Shown: positions 1-12,309, counted from the stretch's first letter. The stretch is 64,000 bases of DNA from Clytia hemisphaerica (GCA_902728285.1 CACVBU010000616.1:1425209-1489208), one strand, 5' to 3'. The notes: a model not told the origin generated them from the letters alone. A program made the numbers and translations.

Positions 1-722
1 TTTCCTAAGTAAAAACTATTCAAGAACATGTTTCGAACAGATAAAGAACATCTTAAGGCTTTGTAGAACTTCCAATTTCTCAAGAAGATGGACAAAAATG
101 CTCACAAAATGATGAAAGGAAGAACATTTTTAGGCTTAAAATTCAAAAATTCAAGTATTAAATATTTTTGGATATTTTTGTAAAAAAACGTGTATAGATG
201 TTAAGCATCTGTATTTGCGACACATCCTCACACTTATTTCTACTATATGTGTAGATAAGTAAACATACGTACTATATTGGTAGTTTCGGTAAATACTATA
301 TCTACCATTGCAGTATGAATAATACTTCTACGGTATTGGAAGAATTTCCAGCTCACTAAAGTAGAGACTTATACGCATGCATGATTTATCGTTCTTTTAA
401 CCGCTAGTCGTACAAAAAGTAATGAATATGTTGGGGTGGTAGTCACTGACCAAACTTGGGGTTTCGGACGGCGAAAAATGTCGCCTATTAAAGCATACTT
501 TTAAAACCTCAGTTAATGGGTAGAGAAGCAATGTTGAAATCTGATTTAACACATGATCTTACTGTATACGATATTCAAATTTAAAAAAGTGTCTTTTCCA
601 TATCTTCTTTTTTTCAATAAATGTAGAATCAAAATCTGTACACAGTAACTTGAAAAAGACACGTAAGAGGTCGAAATATCGTTTCAAAAAATGTGTTATG
701 TGTTATTTTTCTTTTTTTGAAG
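1..722. other. Non-coding flank, presumably intron of the macin gene
   Basis: No exon recognised. Bases about 340-480 resemble 53970-54120 (shared words around 'gagactta' and 'gcatgca' and a 'ggggtggta' block), so part of this stretch is a dispersed repeat. The last bases before 723 are pyrimidine-rich and end in AG, fitting a 3' splice site. Confidence 0.5.
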
Positions 723-901
723 GATATCTATGGAAAACCTGCCGTGACCGTTGTCGCATCTGTAGAAATCGACAGGATGGAGCTTGTGTTTCTACAACCA
801 AAGCAGAATGTGGTGCTAAAATGATGTGCAGATGTTCCGGTGGTTATTATCCTTACAAAAGAAGTCTGTGGGAATCGACAACCTGTAGATTGGGATTGTA
901 A
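723..901 (+). CDS. Macin-family antimicrobial peptide, terminal exon (partial gene)
   Basis: The exon encodes about 59 residues ending at TAA 899-901. It opens with GYLWKTC and holds eight cysteines spaced C-x3-C-x2-C-x7-C-x7-C-x5-C-x1-C-x15-C, including a C-R-C pair, and is rich in Arg and Lys. The G-x-LW-[KR]-x-C start, the three close cysteines and the late CRC are the layout of the C-terminal part of macins (hydramacin, theromacin and mytimacin type), which are secreted, cationic, cysteine-stabilised peptides that kill bacteria. The frame is open further upstream, but a pyrimidine tract ending in AG at 721-722 makes 723 the likely exon start, in a phase that takes one base from the previous exon. 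The signal peptide and first cysteines are missing and should lie upstream of the window. Family assignment is from motif recognition, not a search. Confidence 0.62.
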
Positions 902-2092
902 TACAAAAAAAACACTGAGATGACATGACACTGATTATCGAACGATCTATCTTGTTTTTTAAAACATTTTATGAGTGTTCGTCGTTGACAAGATATATAT
1001 TATAAACAATTTTAACAATCTTTTTGCTCTTCTTAAACTTTTATCTTTATTTTCCGTTGGAATTGAGTTATAGGCAAAAAATGCAATTTTGATTTGAGCA
1101 ACAAAAGTTAAAGTTAGAAAAAGTTAGAGGGGGTCCTATTTTCGGTATTTTCAAAGAATGATGACGCCATCAGGTGGCGATGACGTAATCAATGATGCCG
1201 AAATTTTAACTAAAGATGGCATGGTTTCATCCATATTTTCCAGTCCCCCTTTAAACAGCAAAAATTACCCCAGTAATTACCCCTTATCCATTTCTCCCCC
1301 CTCAATTTGAAAATCCATTTGTTCTGTGCCCTTATTTTCTAATCCTCTCTTAAATATTCTTCTGTTTTTCTAAAGTACCCCTTAGATTCTTTGCTTTCGA
1401 GATTGGGTATTGTCTTCAATATTAGATTCGAATCAGATAGATCTGCACTAACACACTTTGTAATGGTGTAATGTAATGGTAAAGCTCCCGAAGATGGCAT
1501 TCATAGCTTCAAGCATAAGGAAGTTAGGCAAACATCTCATAATTTTGCGTTTGTTTTTGCGCGCGTTTTTCAGTATTTTAGTTCCGCTTAACAGGAGCAT
1601 TCTTATCTTACGGTCTCTTTATTGTTTTATCATCATCAAAAAGACTTTTCCGGAGTTATTTTGATCTGATTACTCATTTTGAAATCTCAGTTTGTCTTTT
1701 TCTTATCCCTGAAGAGTTAATGAATCTAAGGAAACTCCCTTTTCTGGGAAATTCCCTTATTATACCACAAGTAGTTATTAAGTGCTCTTCATAGTTAAAA
1801 ATATTACTCTACTCAAATAAACGTGTACATTATTAAAATAACATATGAAGAGCAGTATCTTCAGATATACGCTTTTTATAGAAAAAACAGTTAGTCATAT
1901 GATTCTGGCTGGGCTGCTCTTAATTTGATATGAGTTTTTCAGGCTTAAATGTCAATATTAATGAAAATGGAAACCTGTACTTCTCAGTAATTTCTGAAAT
2001 CTGAGGCTCAGATTCTTCTTAATTTGTTTTTAGGTTTTGGCCAAATTTCAGCCTCGTATTCTTATGAAATTTTTCTTATAAAAAACGTGTAA
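902..2092. other. Intergenic, no gene seen
   Basis: AT-rich sequence with only short chance frames. Nothing recognised before the BEL/Pao target site. Confidence 0.5.
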
Positions 2093-2097
2093 GACAA
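2093..2097. repeat. Target-site duplication of BEL/Pao (left)
   Basis: GACAA directly abuts the left LTR and is repeated at 10369-10373 directly after the right LTR. A 5-bp duplication is usual for BEL/Pao integrases. Confidence 0.85.
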
Positions 2098-2907
2098 TGT
2101 GGTACACACAGTAAATTGACTCAAATTTGTAACGATGATGTGATATTGTTCAAAGTTCAAACTGAAAAAGTAAAAAAAACGTATGTTTAAATAATTGAAA
2201 AACAATGAAAATATGACAAAGTCTTAATTGACAAATGAATTTGAGGCTAATTGAAAATTAAAATACATGAAAAGAATTTAAGTCTGAGTCAATGAAATTT
2301 GTGAAAGAGAATCTAAGTCCAAAGTAAAGTTAAGTAAAAAAAACGATGAGAAAAATGAGTGAAATATTCTAAGTCCTAACTTAACCTAAGACACACCTAA
2401 AAAAGCAAAACAAAATGGCTGACACAAACAAAAACAAACATGAACCTACCAGGTGAGCCAAAGTTGAAAGCTGTGTGAAGTGTGTGTGTTGATACTTGAA
2501 ATTGATTTGAAAAAGTTGTTGAAACTATTTGAAAAGTTTGAAAGTTGAAAAGTTGTTTAATCCTTCCAGTCTGAATGCATAATTCTAATGCACATGAGGT
2601 GTGTTTGAAAAAAATGATTTTTTTATAAAGTATATGAAATTAATTAAAAAATACTTCTATTCCCTAGAGGTAATGAAAAAGTGATGTCATGAGACATAAT
2701 TATTGATAATTGGCCTAATTAAATATATGATAAACTAGTTGAAACAAAAGGATAAGACACATGGGACTGAAAAAAGGAGTGACAAACAAAAGACAAAAAC
2801 CTGAAAAACACTAAGAAGGAGAGACTGAAAAAAGCACAGAATGAAAAGTAATTTTTTTTTCGATTTTCTAATAAATAAAATATATAGTGAACTGCCATTG
2901 CATTACA
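2098..2907 (-). repeat. 3' LTR of BEL/Pao element
   Basis: 810 bp, TG...CA on the plus strand, matching 9576-10368 across its length. It contains a 16-base stretch (around 2306) that the other copy lacks. The short reading frame on the minus strand here is not a gene. Confidence 0.92.
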
Positions 2908-2961
2908 TTCCCAGCCAAAATCAACAAAAATTGCTTTCTCATTTGAAAGATTCATTTAACT

Positions 2962-3038
2962 TCAATTATTCAATTTGAATTTCATATCGACATTTTTAGC
3001 AATATCTCCCAATTCTTTCATGATATCACAATCATCCA
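2962..3038 (-). pseudogene. End of BEL/Pao reading frame beyond the MITE
   Basis: On the minus strand the bases after the MITE continue as ...DDCDIMKELGDIAKN... to a TGA at 2962. Skipping the MITE and one copy of its target duplication joins this to a frame ending ...LILIRSVDD at about 3611. It therefore looks like the original 3' end of the element's coding sequence, but the C-terminal integrase domain (DUF5641) typical of the family is not seen. Confidence 0.4.
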
Positions 3039-3601
3039 TAGCCTGGATATCCAGACCGTAAACTTTTTCACCGTCTAGTTTTTTATAATCTTGTCTCAGG
3101 TTTACGGTCTGGTTCAAGTAACTCGTCTGCAGGGATATCTGTCCCTGCATATGCGAGTGTCTCTAATTGGTTAGTACGCGCCCAGTCACTGAGCAGAATT
3201 TTCGCGGGGTTTTTGATATTTTTCGATGCGCGCGCATAATTTATGGAAAAAGCTGACCTTGCAAAAAAAGATAAACAAATGAAAATGAAAACGCAGGTTC
3301 ATTTCTAAACAAAATGGCTGATGGAAAGGAGCCTTTATGAATGTGGCTGACGTTTGGATATAGTTTAAAGTAGTTTTGAAAGTTTATTGAGTTTGTAAAA
3401 GAGGTTTTATGGTAAGTAATTATGTGTGTCTGCCTGGGTTTCCACATTTTGAGATTCTGTCAACAAGGGTTTACTCACAGACTGTGTCATTCAAAACTGT
3501 ATCAGACTTTTTAGTTGCACCAGACTCTATAATTTTAGAAACTTTGTATGTTGAGGTTAGAGTGTTTTTTTCTAAAATTTTGAGTCTGGATACCCAGGCT
3601 A
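3039..3601. mobile_element. Mutator-like MITE inside the BEL/Pao element (TAGCCTGG family, copy 1)
   Basis: 563 bp with terminal inverted repeats TAGCCTGGATATCCAGAC / TAGCCTGGGTATCCAGAC and a perfect 9-bp target duplication AATCATCCA (3030-3038 and 3602-3610). A second inner inverted repeat runs CCAGACCGTAAAC (3051-3063) to GTTTACGGTCTGG (3100-3112). No transposase. The same family occurs at 51812-52342, also with a 9-bp duplication. Nine-base duplications are characteristic of Mutator-like transposases. Confidence 0.82.
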
Positions 3602-3625
3602 AATCATCCACAGAGCGAATTAAAA

Positions 3626-5480
3626 TCAGGTTACGTAAACGTGGTTTAGTAGCCATGATTCGAACCAAGCATCATAGATTTTCGAGTTTTGGTCCAGTAA
3701 TTTCGTTGGATTAGATGAGATTATGAAATCACCTGTTGGACTTCGGTCATTGTTGCGTCCTAGAAGGAGACGATTTGGAGTGAGAAGGTCCATGTTTTCC
3801 ACATCGATGACATTTCCAATAGCAATGGGTAAATCATTTATGGAGTTTGAAATGATTGCAGTGATTGTCTCCCATTGTAGGATTGATAAACGTTCGTTTT
3901 GGATTGTTTTTTCCAAAGATGTGTTGACTTCCTTGATTTTTCGTTCCACTTTTCCATTCATGTTATGTGCGCCTACAGGACACGTTTGGAAGGTGACATG
4001 ATCTTTGTGAAGTTTGGATTGGATGTCCTTGAAGTTGAATCTCATGTCCTTGGATCCTTTAACAAGTTGAGTTCCTTCATCACAGTAGACTTGGTTTGGA
4101 AAACCATATCTTGAAGCAAATCGTGTGAAGGATTGGATAAAAGCAGTGCTTGAGTAATCATCCATAACGTTGATGAAGATTGCTGAGGTAACGCAGCAGC
4201 AGTAGACGACAAGCCATACTTTGATTGTTGATCTCTTGTGCAATGGAGAATAGGCTTTGTATGGTACACTGAGATCGAATTGCGTATTGTAGAACGAAGG
4301 AGCGATTGTGATGCAAGCTTCTGGTAGAGGTCCCATTGCAGCTTCAATTGTTCGTTTGTTGAGAAATCTGCATCGTTGGCATGACTTTTTGATCAATTTG
4401 ACTAGTGAGCGTCCTTCAATGATGTAGGTCTTTTTCATGATGTGACGTAATGTTGTTTCGATGCCAGCATGTTGCACGTCTTTGTGGTTCCAGTGGATAT
4501 CTGATGCAATGCTGAAGGCGACTGGTGAACTCTTGTCGATGACAGGAACGCAGAATGTTGATGAAATGAGGTCCAACATTGCTTCTGTGTATCGACCAAC
4601 AATTGTGATTGAGTTGCTTGGTAGAATTCGACCATTGTAGAGTAGGATACCATCCTTTGATGTGGTGATTGGTTCAAATTTCTTTGGAGGAAGAAATTGT
4701 CGTACTTCATCGGCTGCCTTCTTGAAGTAATAGTGTCCAGCAGCAGATATTTCCTCGTCAGTGAGTTGTGGCACTTCTTTGATGACGATGTTTGGAGTTG
4801 ATGTTGAGTACTTCTTTGAACGTAGATTTTTGAAATAGCGGATGACGTAAGCCATGATTCTGGTGACTTTGGTGAAGCTTCTGTAGTTTGGATCTAGAAG
4901 GTAATTTGAAAACGTATACCTCTTTTCGAATTCTTTCGTTGGGCACTCTGCATGATGGATGTTGATTTGGACTTCTTTCTGCACCTCTTCCATTTCACGT
5001 TCAGTTAGTTTGAGCTCCTTGGCTGATTTGATTGGAAATGAGTTTTGGTCGAGATGCATCCAGTCGTGGCCATTTATCCATTTGGAATCTTTGTCGACTT
5101 CGTTGAGTTTGGATCCTCTTCGAGTTCCGATGTCTGCTAACATGTTTGATGTGTCGACGTAATGCCATTGATCGTTGGATGTAAAACGTTTGATTTCGAC
5201 GACTCTGCTTCTGACCCATTTCTTCAGAGGTTTTTCGTCATTGTCAATCCAGTGTAGGACGATTTGGCTGTCAGTTAACTTGATTGATGAGCGGTGCCAT
5301 TTGGAGATGGACCGTCTTACTATCTCACCGGTGTGACAGTTGATGAGGGCAGCATACAGCTCGGCTCTTGGTTGAGTAAGATCTTTGAGCGTTCTTGTTC
5401 GAGCGAATATCAGTTGGGATGAGTATTCTCCATTTTGTCGAAGGAATCTGGCGTATATTGCAACACAGGCCATTGATTGA
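3626..5480 (-). pseudogene. BEL/Pao RNase H and integrase region (frameshifted from gag-pol)
   Basis: An open frame on the minus strand (open from 5551 to 3626) follows the reverse transcriptase in another frame; the homologous part starts near 5480. It begins with the Pao-type RNase H region (ACVAIYARFLRQN..., then DSQIVLHWI). Next come the integrase zinc-binding H...H...C-x2-C (ends CQRC) and the catalytic core with D in QFDLSVP (about residue 426), D in YCDEGTQLV (about 491) and E in NGKVERK (about 536), counting from 5551. All three acidic residues are present. The frame ends soon after WFESWLLNHV, where the normal C-terminal domain should start, so the protein is truncated by a local frame change and by the MITE downstream. 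Probably inactive. Confidence 0.85.
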
Positions 5481-8400
5481 GTTGATTGTATTGATATCTG
5501 TGTTGACGGCGTCTTCAGGAATGATGGCTCGTTTGAATTTAAGTTGACCAATCTCTTTCATCATTTCGAAATTGGATTCCCAAAGAGGTCGAAGGCTGTC
5601 TGGAATTTGGTCATCCCAGTCCAGTTGATGATGTAGTAGGTGTTGAAGATCTATCTTCATTGATGCGATCAGTGGTGCAACCTTGCCAGTTAAATCAAAG
5701 AGTTCAGCTACCTTGGAAGCACAGTGACGACGAGTGAGACGAGAGGGTATGATGTTTTGTAGATTTAAAGGTTTCTTACCCCGGTTCTTCTTAGCAAAGT
5801 TGAGTTCACTGACGTGTAATGATAGCATGTCTTCCTTGACGAACCATTTCATGCCAGCGACAAAGATGGTGCTGTTGTCTTCGCTGAGTGAGCTTGGCGG
5901 TTCCTCCCCCGAGAAGGCAACACCTTTGAGTTGAAAACCACCACGATTGAGGACGATTTCCAATTGATCTGATCGAGTGTGGGCCAGTTGACGAGTAGCT
6001 TCTCCGGTGAGGCAGTCATCAACATAGACTTCCTTGTGGACGATGTCGTGCACTTCTGGATATTCTGATTGTGAAACTTTTGCAACCTGACGAAGAGCAT
6101 GCTCAGCTTGATTGCCAGATGATTTTATGCCATAAATTAACGTTTTGATGACTTTCTCCTCTGGTTCCTGTCCTGGTTCGAATGTTGGATGCCAGAGATA
6201 GCGTTGATACGTCCAGTGATCTTCATGGAGTCTGATTGTATTGTACATCTTCTTGATGTCAGTAGCAATGGCAACAGGTTGGACAGTCCATCTAAGAAGG
6301 ATCTCCTGAAGTTTGTTAAGATTATTGGTGCCTTTTGCTAAGATATCATTGAGACTTTCACCGGTGGACGTTGGTTGGGATGCATCAAATACTATCCTAC
6401 ATGGGGTACTGATCGAATTGCCTTTCCAGACTGCTCTCCATGGGATTGTATATTGGACTTGTTCATTTTGAAGATTCGCTTGAATTCTAGGGGATAAGTT
6501 TGTGACGTAATCGACATACCCTAATTGATGTAGCTTTCCTTCTGATTCAAGGATGTCTTGCTTGTCTTGGAAGTTCTTTGGATTGTTGAGCTTTTTGATC
6601 TGTTGTTGGTACACTTTCATTGCCTTCTCACGGTTGTTGGAGAGACGTTTGGTTGGGTCAGCAGTGAATGGTAGATGAGCTGTTGTGATGCTTTTGTCGA
6701 AGTCGATTGTTACCGACTTGTTGATGATTGTTTGTTCGACTTCTTCTCTGATGCTGATGGTTTCGTTTGAGTCGTGCTTGCAGTCTTTGCATTCTCTGCA
6801 CTTGGGGCATCTGTAGGATATTTCACTGCCAGCTGCTTCTACTTCTTCGAACACTCGCATTGCTGTTGACAGGTGAACTTCAGTGTTGATTGGTTGAGCT
6901 GGATGTGTTGGTTTGAATCCAAGAAGAGGTGAATCTGGTCGACTGCGGATTCTGATGAACTGATCTGTGAAGAAGGTTGTCATTGATGATGACAGGAAGT
7001 TTTGATGAATGGCTGTGAAGGTTGGGTGAGGTCCACCAACGAGTCCTCGTCCACCAGAAGAATTGAAAAATTTGGATTCGTAGATGGCAAGTCCAGATTC
7101 AAGTTGAAATTTCATAATGGGATGAAGTGAAAGATGTTTGACACCGATCATTAGATGAACATCTCCACCGATGGATGGTGCAAGCTTTGGAAGGTTGCCA
7201 GATTGATTTGATAAGCTGTACTGATGATTGATATCTCGTTCAACTTGGTCCAATGGATACATCGGAAATGTTTCAGTGATTTTCTCAAGGCAAGCCCCAA
7301 TGAGTGAGACTTCAGTACCATCGTGGAGTGGAATCTTGACGCGATAGGTGCCAAGTGTTGATTGTGCTTGTGTTTGACCGACACCACCAATGCTGATTGG
7401 TTCAGATGATAGTTGTTCTGCAAATGGTCCAAGTAGTTTGATGGCTTCGTGACTAACGACAAAATCACTACATCCATTGTCGAAGAATATGACGAGGTCT
7501 TTGCCATTGACGCGAATTTTCTGTAGAAGGTAGATGCCTCTCTCATTGCAATCATTGTTGGAAGCTTTGTAGAGGTGAATTTGACGAGCAAAAGCTGGTA
7601 GTTTTGGGCTTTTGATGAAACGATCTACATACCTCTTGAGCAGTTGTTGATTTGATGGTAAGGCTTTGTGATCTTCGCAGAGTAGGACGTGCTTCTTGAT
7701 TGGATCTTGATGATGTGTGGGATGTGGACAGATGAAATCATGTTGGCATCTTCCATCTTGATGTTTACCTGTCGTTGAGCTGGCTCCTGGGAAGAGACAT
7801 TGGATACAGAAGCCTTTGTTGTTCAGGATCTTCAGACGTTCGGCTGGAGACTGTGTAGCAAACTCTTTGCAGGTGTAGTATTGCATGATTCTGGTTGATT
7901 TCGGACCAGATGTTGATACGTGCTCGTTAAATCCTTCAGGTGCATTGCAGATGGTGCAGACAGGATCTGTTGGTGGAGTTGGAAGGTTCGAGTGATGAGA
8001 TGATGGGCCACGCTTCCCACCACCTTGACGGTTGTCTTCCTTCTTGGCTGGATCATTCTTGATTGATAGCAATTGTTTCTGTTCGAGGACTTTCCTTTCT
8101 TTTGTCAGAAAGTCGATGAATTGATGCCACGTCTGCTTTGGTGTGAGTGTGTCATTGCAGATGCTTGATATGAAACGAGTAGATCTCCCTTCACCAATTA
8201 ATTGATTGATCTTTCCAAAGGTGTCCCCATAGTATAGGTATTCCTCAATCTGGTGCTTCTCGGCTAATGCTGATACCTCCTTCATGATGTTGATGATTTT
8301 GCTCAAGGTGGAAGGTAATTTCTTGGCATCTCTCTTGTGTGTTTCGAGTGAATCGATCTCTTGGACTTTCTTTGATAACATGAGTCGTGGATTGCCAAAT

Positions 8401-9413
8401 GCATCTTTGAGGCGTTGCCAGATTTCAGTTATTGATTCGAGTGATTTGACCATGGTGAGTGCTTGACCTGCCAAATAATTGTTCTTAAGCAGATCTGGTA
8501 AGAGGTTAGATGGTGTTTTATCATTGTACATTTTGTCAAAGTTCAATTTGAAGGTGTAGTAATCAATTGGTCCGTCGTAACCAGAAAACTTTTCTAGTTT
8601 GATGTTGAGTGATGCTTTGTTGAATTCTGTAAGTTTGTCGAGTTCACGATCTTTGATTTCTTTGACCAAACTGTTGTTGTATTTTTTTTTCAGTTCGTCA
8701 AGTTTCGAATAGCTTGCTTTGGTTTTCGTCATGGATGCACGAAGTGTTGCACTTGAAATTGGAGTTTCGAGACATTTTCTGTAGTTGTCCCGAATCTTTT
8801 CGTAGGTAGAGTTGATTGATGGAGTTTCGGTTCGCCAGTTGAGAAGTATGTTGGAATCAGCAGTTTCAACATCACGATCGAAAATTGTTCCGATTTCTTT
8901 GATGGATTCATTGACACAATCAAGAAGGAAGTTAACAGTTTCCTCCTTTACGGTGGCTGCACTGGCTTGTTGGGTTTGGTTGATAGATTTGTGATGTTGA
9001 GTTTGGACCTCATAAACTTTGGTGTTGAAGTCCTTTATTGATTGTACTGCAGTGGTGACTATCTCGTTGAATTCGTCTGGTAAGACTTCTTTTCTGAGTT
9101 TGATGGTGAGTTGTAATCGATTCATGTCGAAACGAATTTTTTCGACTTTATCAAAGATAGCAGTGACCTGATCTGGTTCCATGGTTTGAATTGGAGTTTC
9201 ATTTGTTATATCCGTGACAGCTTGAGACATGAGGACCAGCTCGACGGCATCTTTGCTGGGGTCGGCCATCTCAATTGACTCTGTTGATGAGGTATCGTTG
9301 ATTGATAGGTTTTGAAGTCTGGATGAAAGGTTCTCTTCAGTGATGGGAACACGTTCACCCGTTGAGTTGAGTTTGCGATAATCGATTCGAGGGAATCTTT
9401 GTTGTCTTGACAT
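5475..9413 (-). CDS. BEL/Pao gag-protease-reverse transcriptase polyprotein
   Basis: An ATG at 9413 opens a frame that runs to 5325; the meaningful part ends near 5475, where reading must shift by one base to continue into RNase H. In order: a long helical gag region; DUF1759 at about residues 270-400 (LEKFSGYDG...); Cys/His clusters at about 485-600 (CTIC...); an aspartic protease of the DUF1758 kind near residue 640 with FFDNGCSDF, where Asn-Gly replaces the usual Ser/Thr-Gly; and the reverse transcriptase with IKKMYNTIRL near 1050 and the catalytic YVDD near 1130. The polyprotein would assemble virus-like particles and copy element RNA in the cytoplasm. Apart from the single frame change this part is intact. 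Confidence 0.92.
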
Positions 9414-9575
9414 TGACTAATTTATTGACTAAGTCCACGATTGATGAGGACTGTTGATTGAACTGGTGTTCTGATGTCCACGATTGACGAAGACGGTTGA
9501 TTGAACTGTTGTTCTGAGATATCCACGATTGACGAGGATGGTCGATTGGATTATTGATAGGATCTTCTGTTTGAA

Positions 9576-10368
9576 TGTGGTACACACAGTAAATTGACTC
9601 AAATTTGTAACGATGATGTGATATTGTTCAAAGTTCAAACTGAAAAAGTAAAAAAAACGTATGTTTAAATAATTGAAAAACAATGAAAAAATGACAAAGT
9701 CTTAATTGACAAATGAATTTGAGGCTAATTGAAAATTAAAATACATGAAAAGAATTTAAGTCTGAGTCAATGAAATTTGTCCAAAGTAAAGTTAAGTAAA
9801 AAAAATGATGAGAAAAATGAGTGAAATATTCTAAGTCCTAACTTAACCTAAGACACACCTAAAAAAGCAAAACAAAATGGCTGACACACACAAAAACAAA
9901 CATGAACCTACCAGGTGAGCCAAAGTTGAAAGCTGTGTGAAGTGTGTGTGTTGATATTTGAAGTTGATTTGAAAAAGTTGTTGAAATTATTTGAAAAGTT
10001 TGAAAGTTGAAAAGTTGTTTAATCCTTCCAGTCTGAATGCATAATTCTAATGCACACGAGGTGTGTTTGAAAAAATGATTTTTTTATAAAGTATATGAAA
10101 TTAATTAAAAAATACTTCTATTCCCTAGAGGTAATAAAAAAGTGATGTCATGAGACATAATTATTGATAATTGGCCTAATTAAATATATGATAAACTAGT
10201 TGAAACAAAAGGATAAGACACATGGGACTGAAAAAAGGAGTGACAAACAAAAGACAAAAACCTGAAAAACACTGAGAAGGAGAGACTGAAAAAAGCACAG
10301 AATGAAAAGTAATTTTTTTTTCGATTTTCTAATAAATAAAATATATAGTGAACTGCCATTGCATTACA
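9576..10368 (-). repeat. 5' LTR of BEL/Pao element
   Basis: 793 bp, near-identical to 2098-2907. In element orientation it should hold the promoter. The flanking base run GACAA at 10369-10373 is the right-hand target duplication. Confidence 0.92.
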
Positions 10369-10373
10369 GACAA

Positions 10374-11558
10374 GGCACGGATGTCACTCTAAGTAGACTG
10401 TAAATCACTCCCTTGACACATTTGAAAGAATTTTATCTCAAGTGAGAGGCTCTTAACAAAAATTACTGTAGGGCTGAGATCATTCCTTTTGAACGCAAAT
10501 TCAACTCTATGTGTTCGTTTTGCTGCGGTGGTACCTTAAAATAAAAGGGAAGGGAAAAATAAAATAATATTTTGCATTGAGGATTTATTTATTCGATTAT
10601 TTTTAGTGGGGACAAAATTTGGAGTATAATTTTTCACTGGAGATGATATTTGGGCCATTTTTCCAGTGGGAAGGGGTCCAAGTGGGTCTGTGGTGAGAAG
10701 GGGCTGTTTTTATTACGAAAGTTAAAACTTTCGATGTCTATTTTCTTTTCATAGCAGATCAAAACATTCGATTACTACGATATTTTAAAATTTGGTCGGT
10801 TAAAAAAGTCTATAGATTATTCTTTCAGCCATATTAAGCTTTTTCTTTGTTTGTATCAGGGAAATACAAAGAGCAGGGTTATGACTTCTCTATGGTAAAT
10901 GTAACTATAATTGGCTCATGAGTAAGATCATTCATTATTCAGCATTTTTAAGTATTTAGAACTGAACCCAGTTTATTTTTTTACTTTAAAGTCTGAGACT
11001 TCGAATCTAAATCTTCAGTTTTCTCTGTTTAAGTGTATGAAGCAATTTGCAGGGCTTTTATGGCATTTAAATTTATATTTTATTATAAAGTGGGCCAGCT
11101 TTTGGTATTAAAAAGTGTAGTAGGTATTGCAACTGTGACGTTTATTGCAAAGTATTGTAAGTGTGTTAGAACAGGGGCCAAATAATTATTTCACCCTCTG
11201 GCAGGGCGACAGAAAAAGAAAATCTTCGAATTTTCATCCTTAGTTTACAACCTTTAACAGTATCTTAAGTATATTTTAAGTAAAAAAAACTTTGAAAGAG
11301 TATGAAAAGAGATTTGGATTCACATGAATTACTCCTCCCCCCCTTAAATTCAAAATTACTTTTTCTTTGGTCCCCTTAAACATAAAGCCCCCTCATTTCT
11401 GAAAATTTCAAAAGTTTTCCCCTTAAAATTTTGCCCAAACTTCAAGACCGCCCTTATTTTAAGGGGGGCTGAGCCATAATGCATCTCAGGATTTTACAGC
11501 TCTAATAGTTTTGATATAAATTTTAGAGCTTTTTTAAATTTTTCAGAATTTATGATGC
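10374..11558. other. Intergenic, no gene seen
   Basis: AT-rich, with short C- and G-runs around 11335-11475. No exon or element end was recognised. Confidence 0.5.
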
Positions 11559-12309
11559 AATAAACCAGCCGAGGCTGGAAGGTCAGCCAATAGAGCTTAG
11601 CTAGATAGCTTTAATAAGTGGGTTAACAGATGTAAGAGATGTACTGAAACAGAGTAGACTAAAAATGTTGAATAATGTACAAAATGTGAAACATTTGATA
11701 ACTTGATTTAAAATTATTTAAAACAAGCCTGAGAGCTCCTCCAACCCCCCCCCACGAGAAGCTCAAAGTATACTTCTATTTAGCATTGTAGCACTGTTTC
11801 TATGACATCAAACAATTAAGCTATAGTTCATTACTATAAAATAAAAGAGAAACATAGTGTAATTAAACTTTTTGTTAATTTCATTCCAGTCAGTTATGAT
11901 ACATTTTTTCTGTTGGATGTAGACAATATCCATATCTGACCAAGTGTTATCTAGAAATAAATAAGAAAATTGCCAAAACTTCAGAGCCAAAATAAAGATA
12001 TCCATCGAATATACATAGAAACTGTACTTTTTGTTTTACTTGATAAAACTCCGATAACACTTTAAACTAACAAGCTACAAACTTTAAGTCACAAAGCGCA
12101 AACTCCAGAAAAACACAATTTGCATCAAAAACTTTGCAAAACGTAGTTCATATTTATAACATTTCAACAGGAACTGTATTTTAGTAGACTTGGTCAAATT
12201 ACAGAAACCATTTGTCAGTTGTCTGCAAGGCCAATGAGGTACATAAAAACTGACTGCTATTCAGTCAAAGCCAAAATTTGGCAAGGTCAGAAAAACATAA
12301 TTTGCATCC

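Larger units (their letters stand above)
2098..10368 (-). mobile_element. Full-length BEL/Pao LTR retrotransposon
   Basis: The element reads on the minus strand: 5' LTR at 9576-10368, coding region about 9413-2962, 3' LTR at 2098-2907. Both LTRs begin TG and end CA, and identical GACAA target duplications flank them. The LTRs differ by roughly nine substitutions plus a 16-bp deletion and a 1-base length difference in the 5' copy, so the insertion is fairly recent but not new. The coding region holds gag with DUF1759, Cys/His clusters, aspartic protease, Pao-type reverse transcriptase, RNase H and integrase. It is broken by one frameshift near 5475 and by a MITE at 3039-3601. No convincing TGG-type primer-binding site was found right after the 5' LTR; the sequence there begins TTCAAACAGAAG on the minus strand. 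Confidence 0.93.

Noticed and set aside
650-722. N-terminal extension of the macin frame
   Set aside because: It starts at a non-ATG codon, is Lys-rich and lacks a signal peptide. The pyrimidine tract and AG at 721-722 show that the exon starts later.
2962-3150. 62-residue independent gene next to the 3' LTR
   Set aside because: Half of it is translated MITE sequence. Only the part past the insertion belongs to the retrotransposon frame.
5325-5474. C-terminal 50 residues of the long BEL/Pao frame
   Set aside because: Homology leaves this frame near 5475 and resumes in the next one. The last part is out-of-frame translation.
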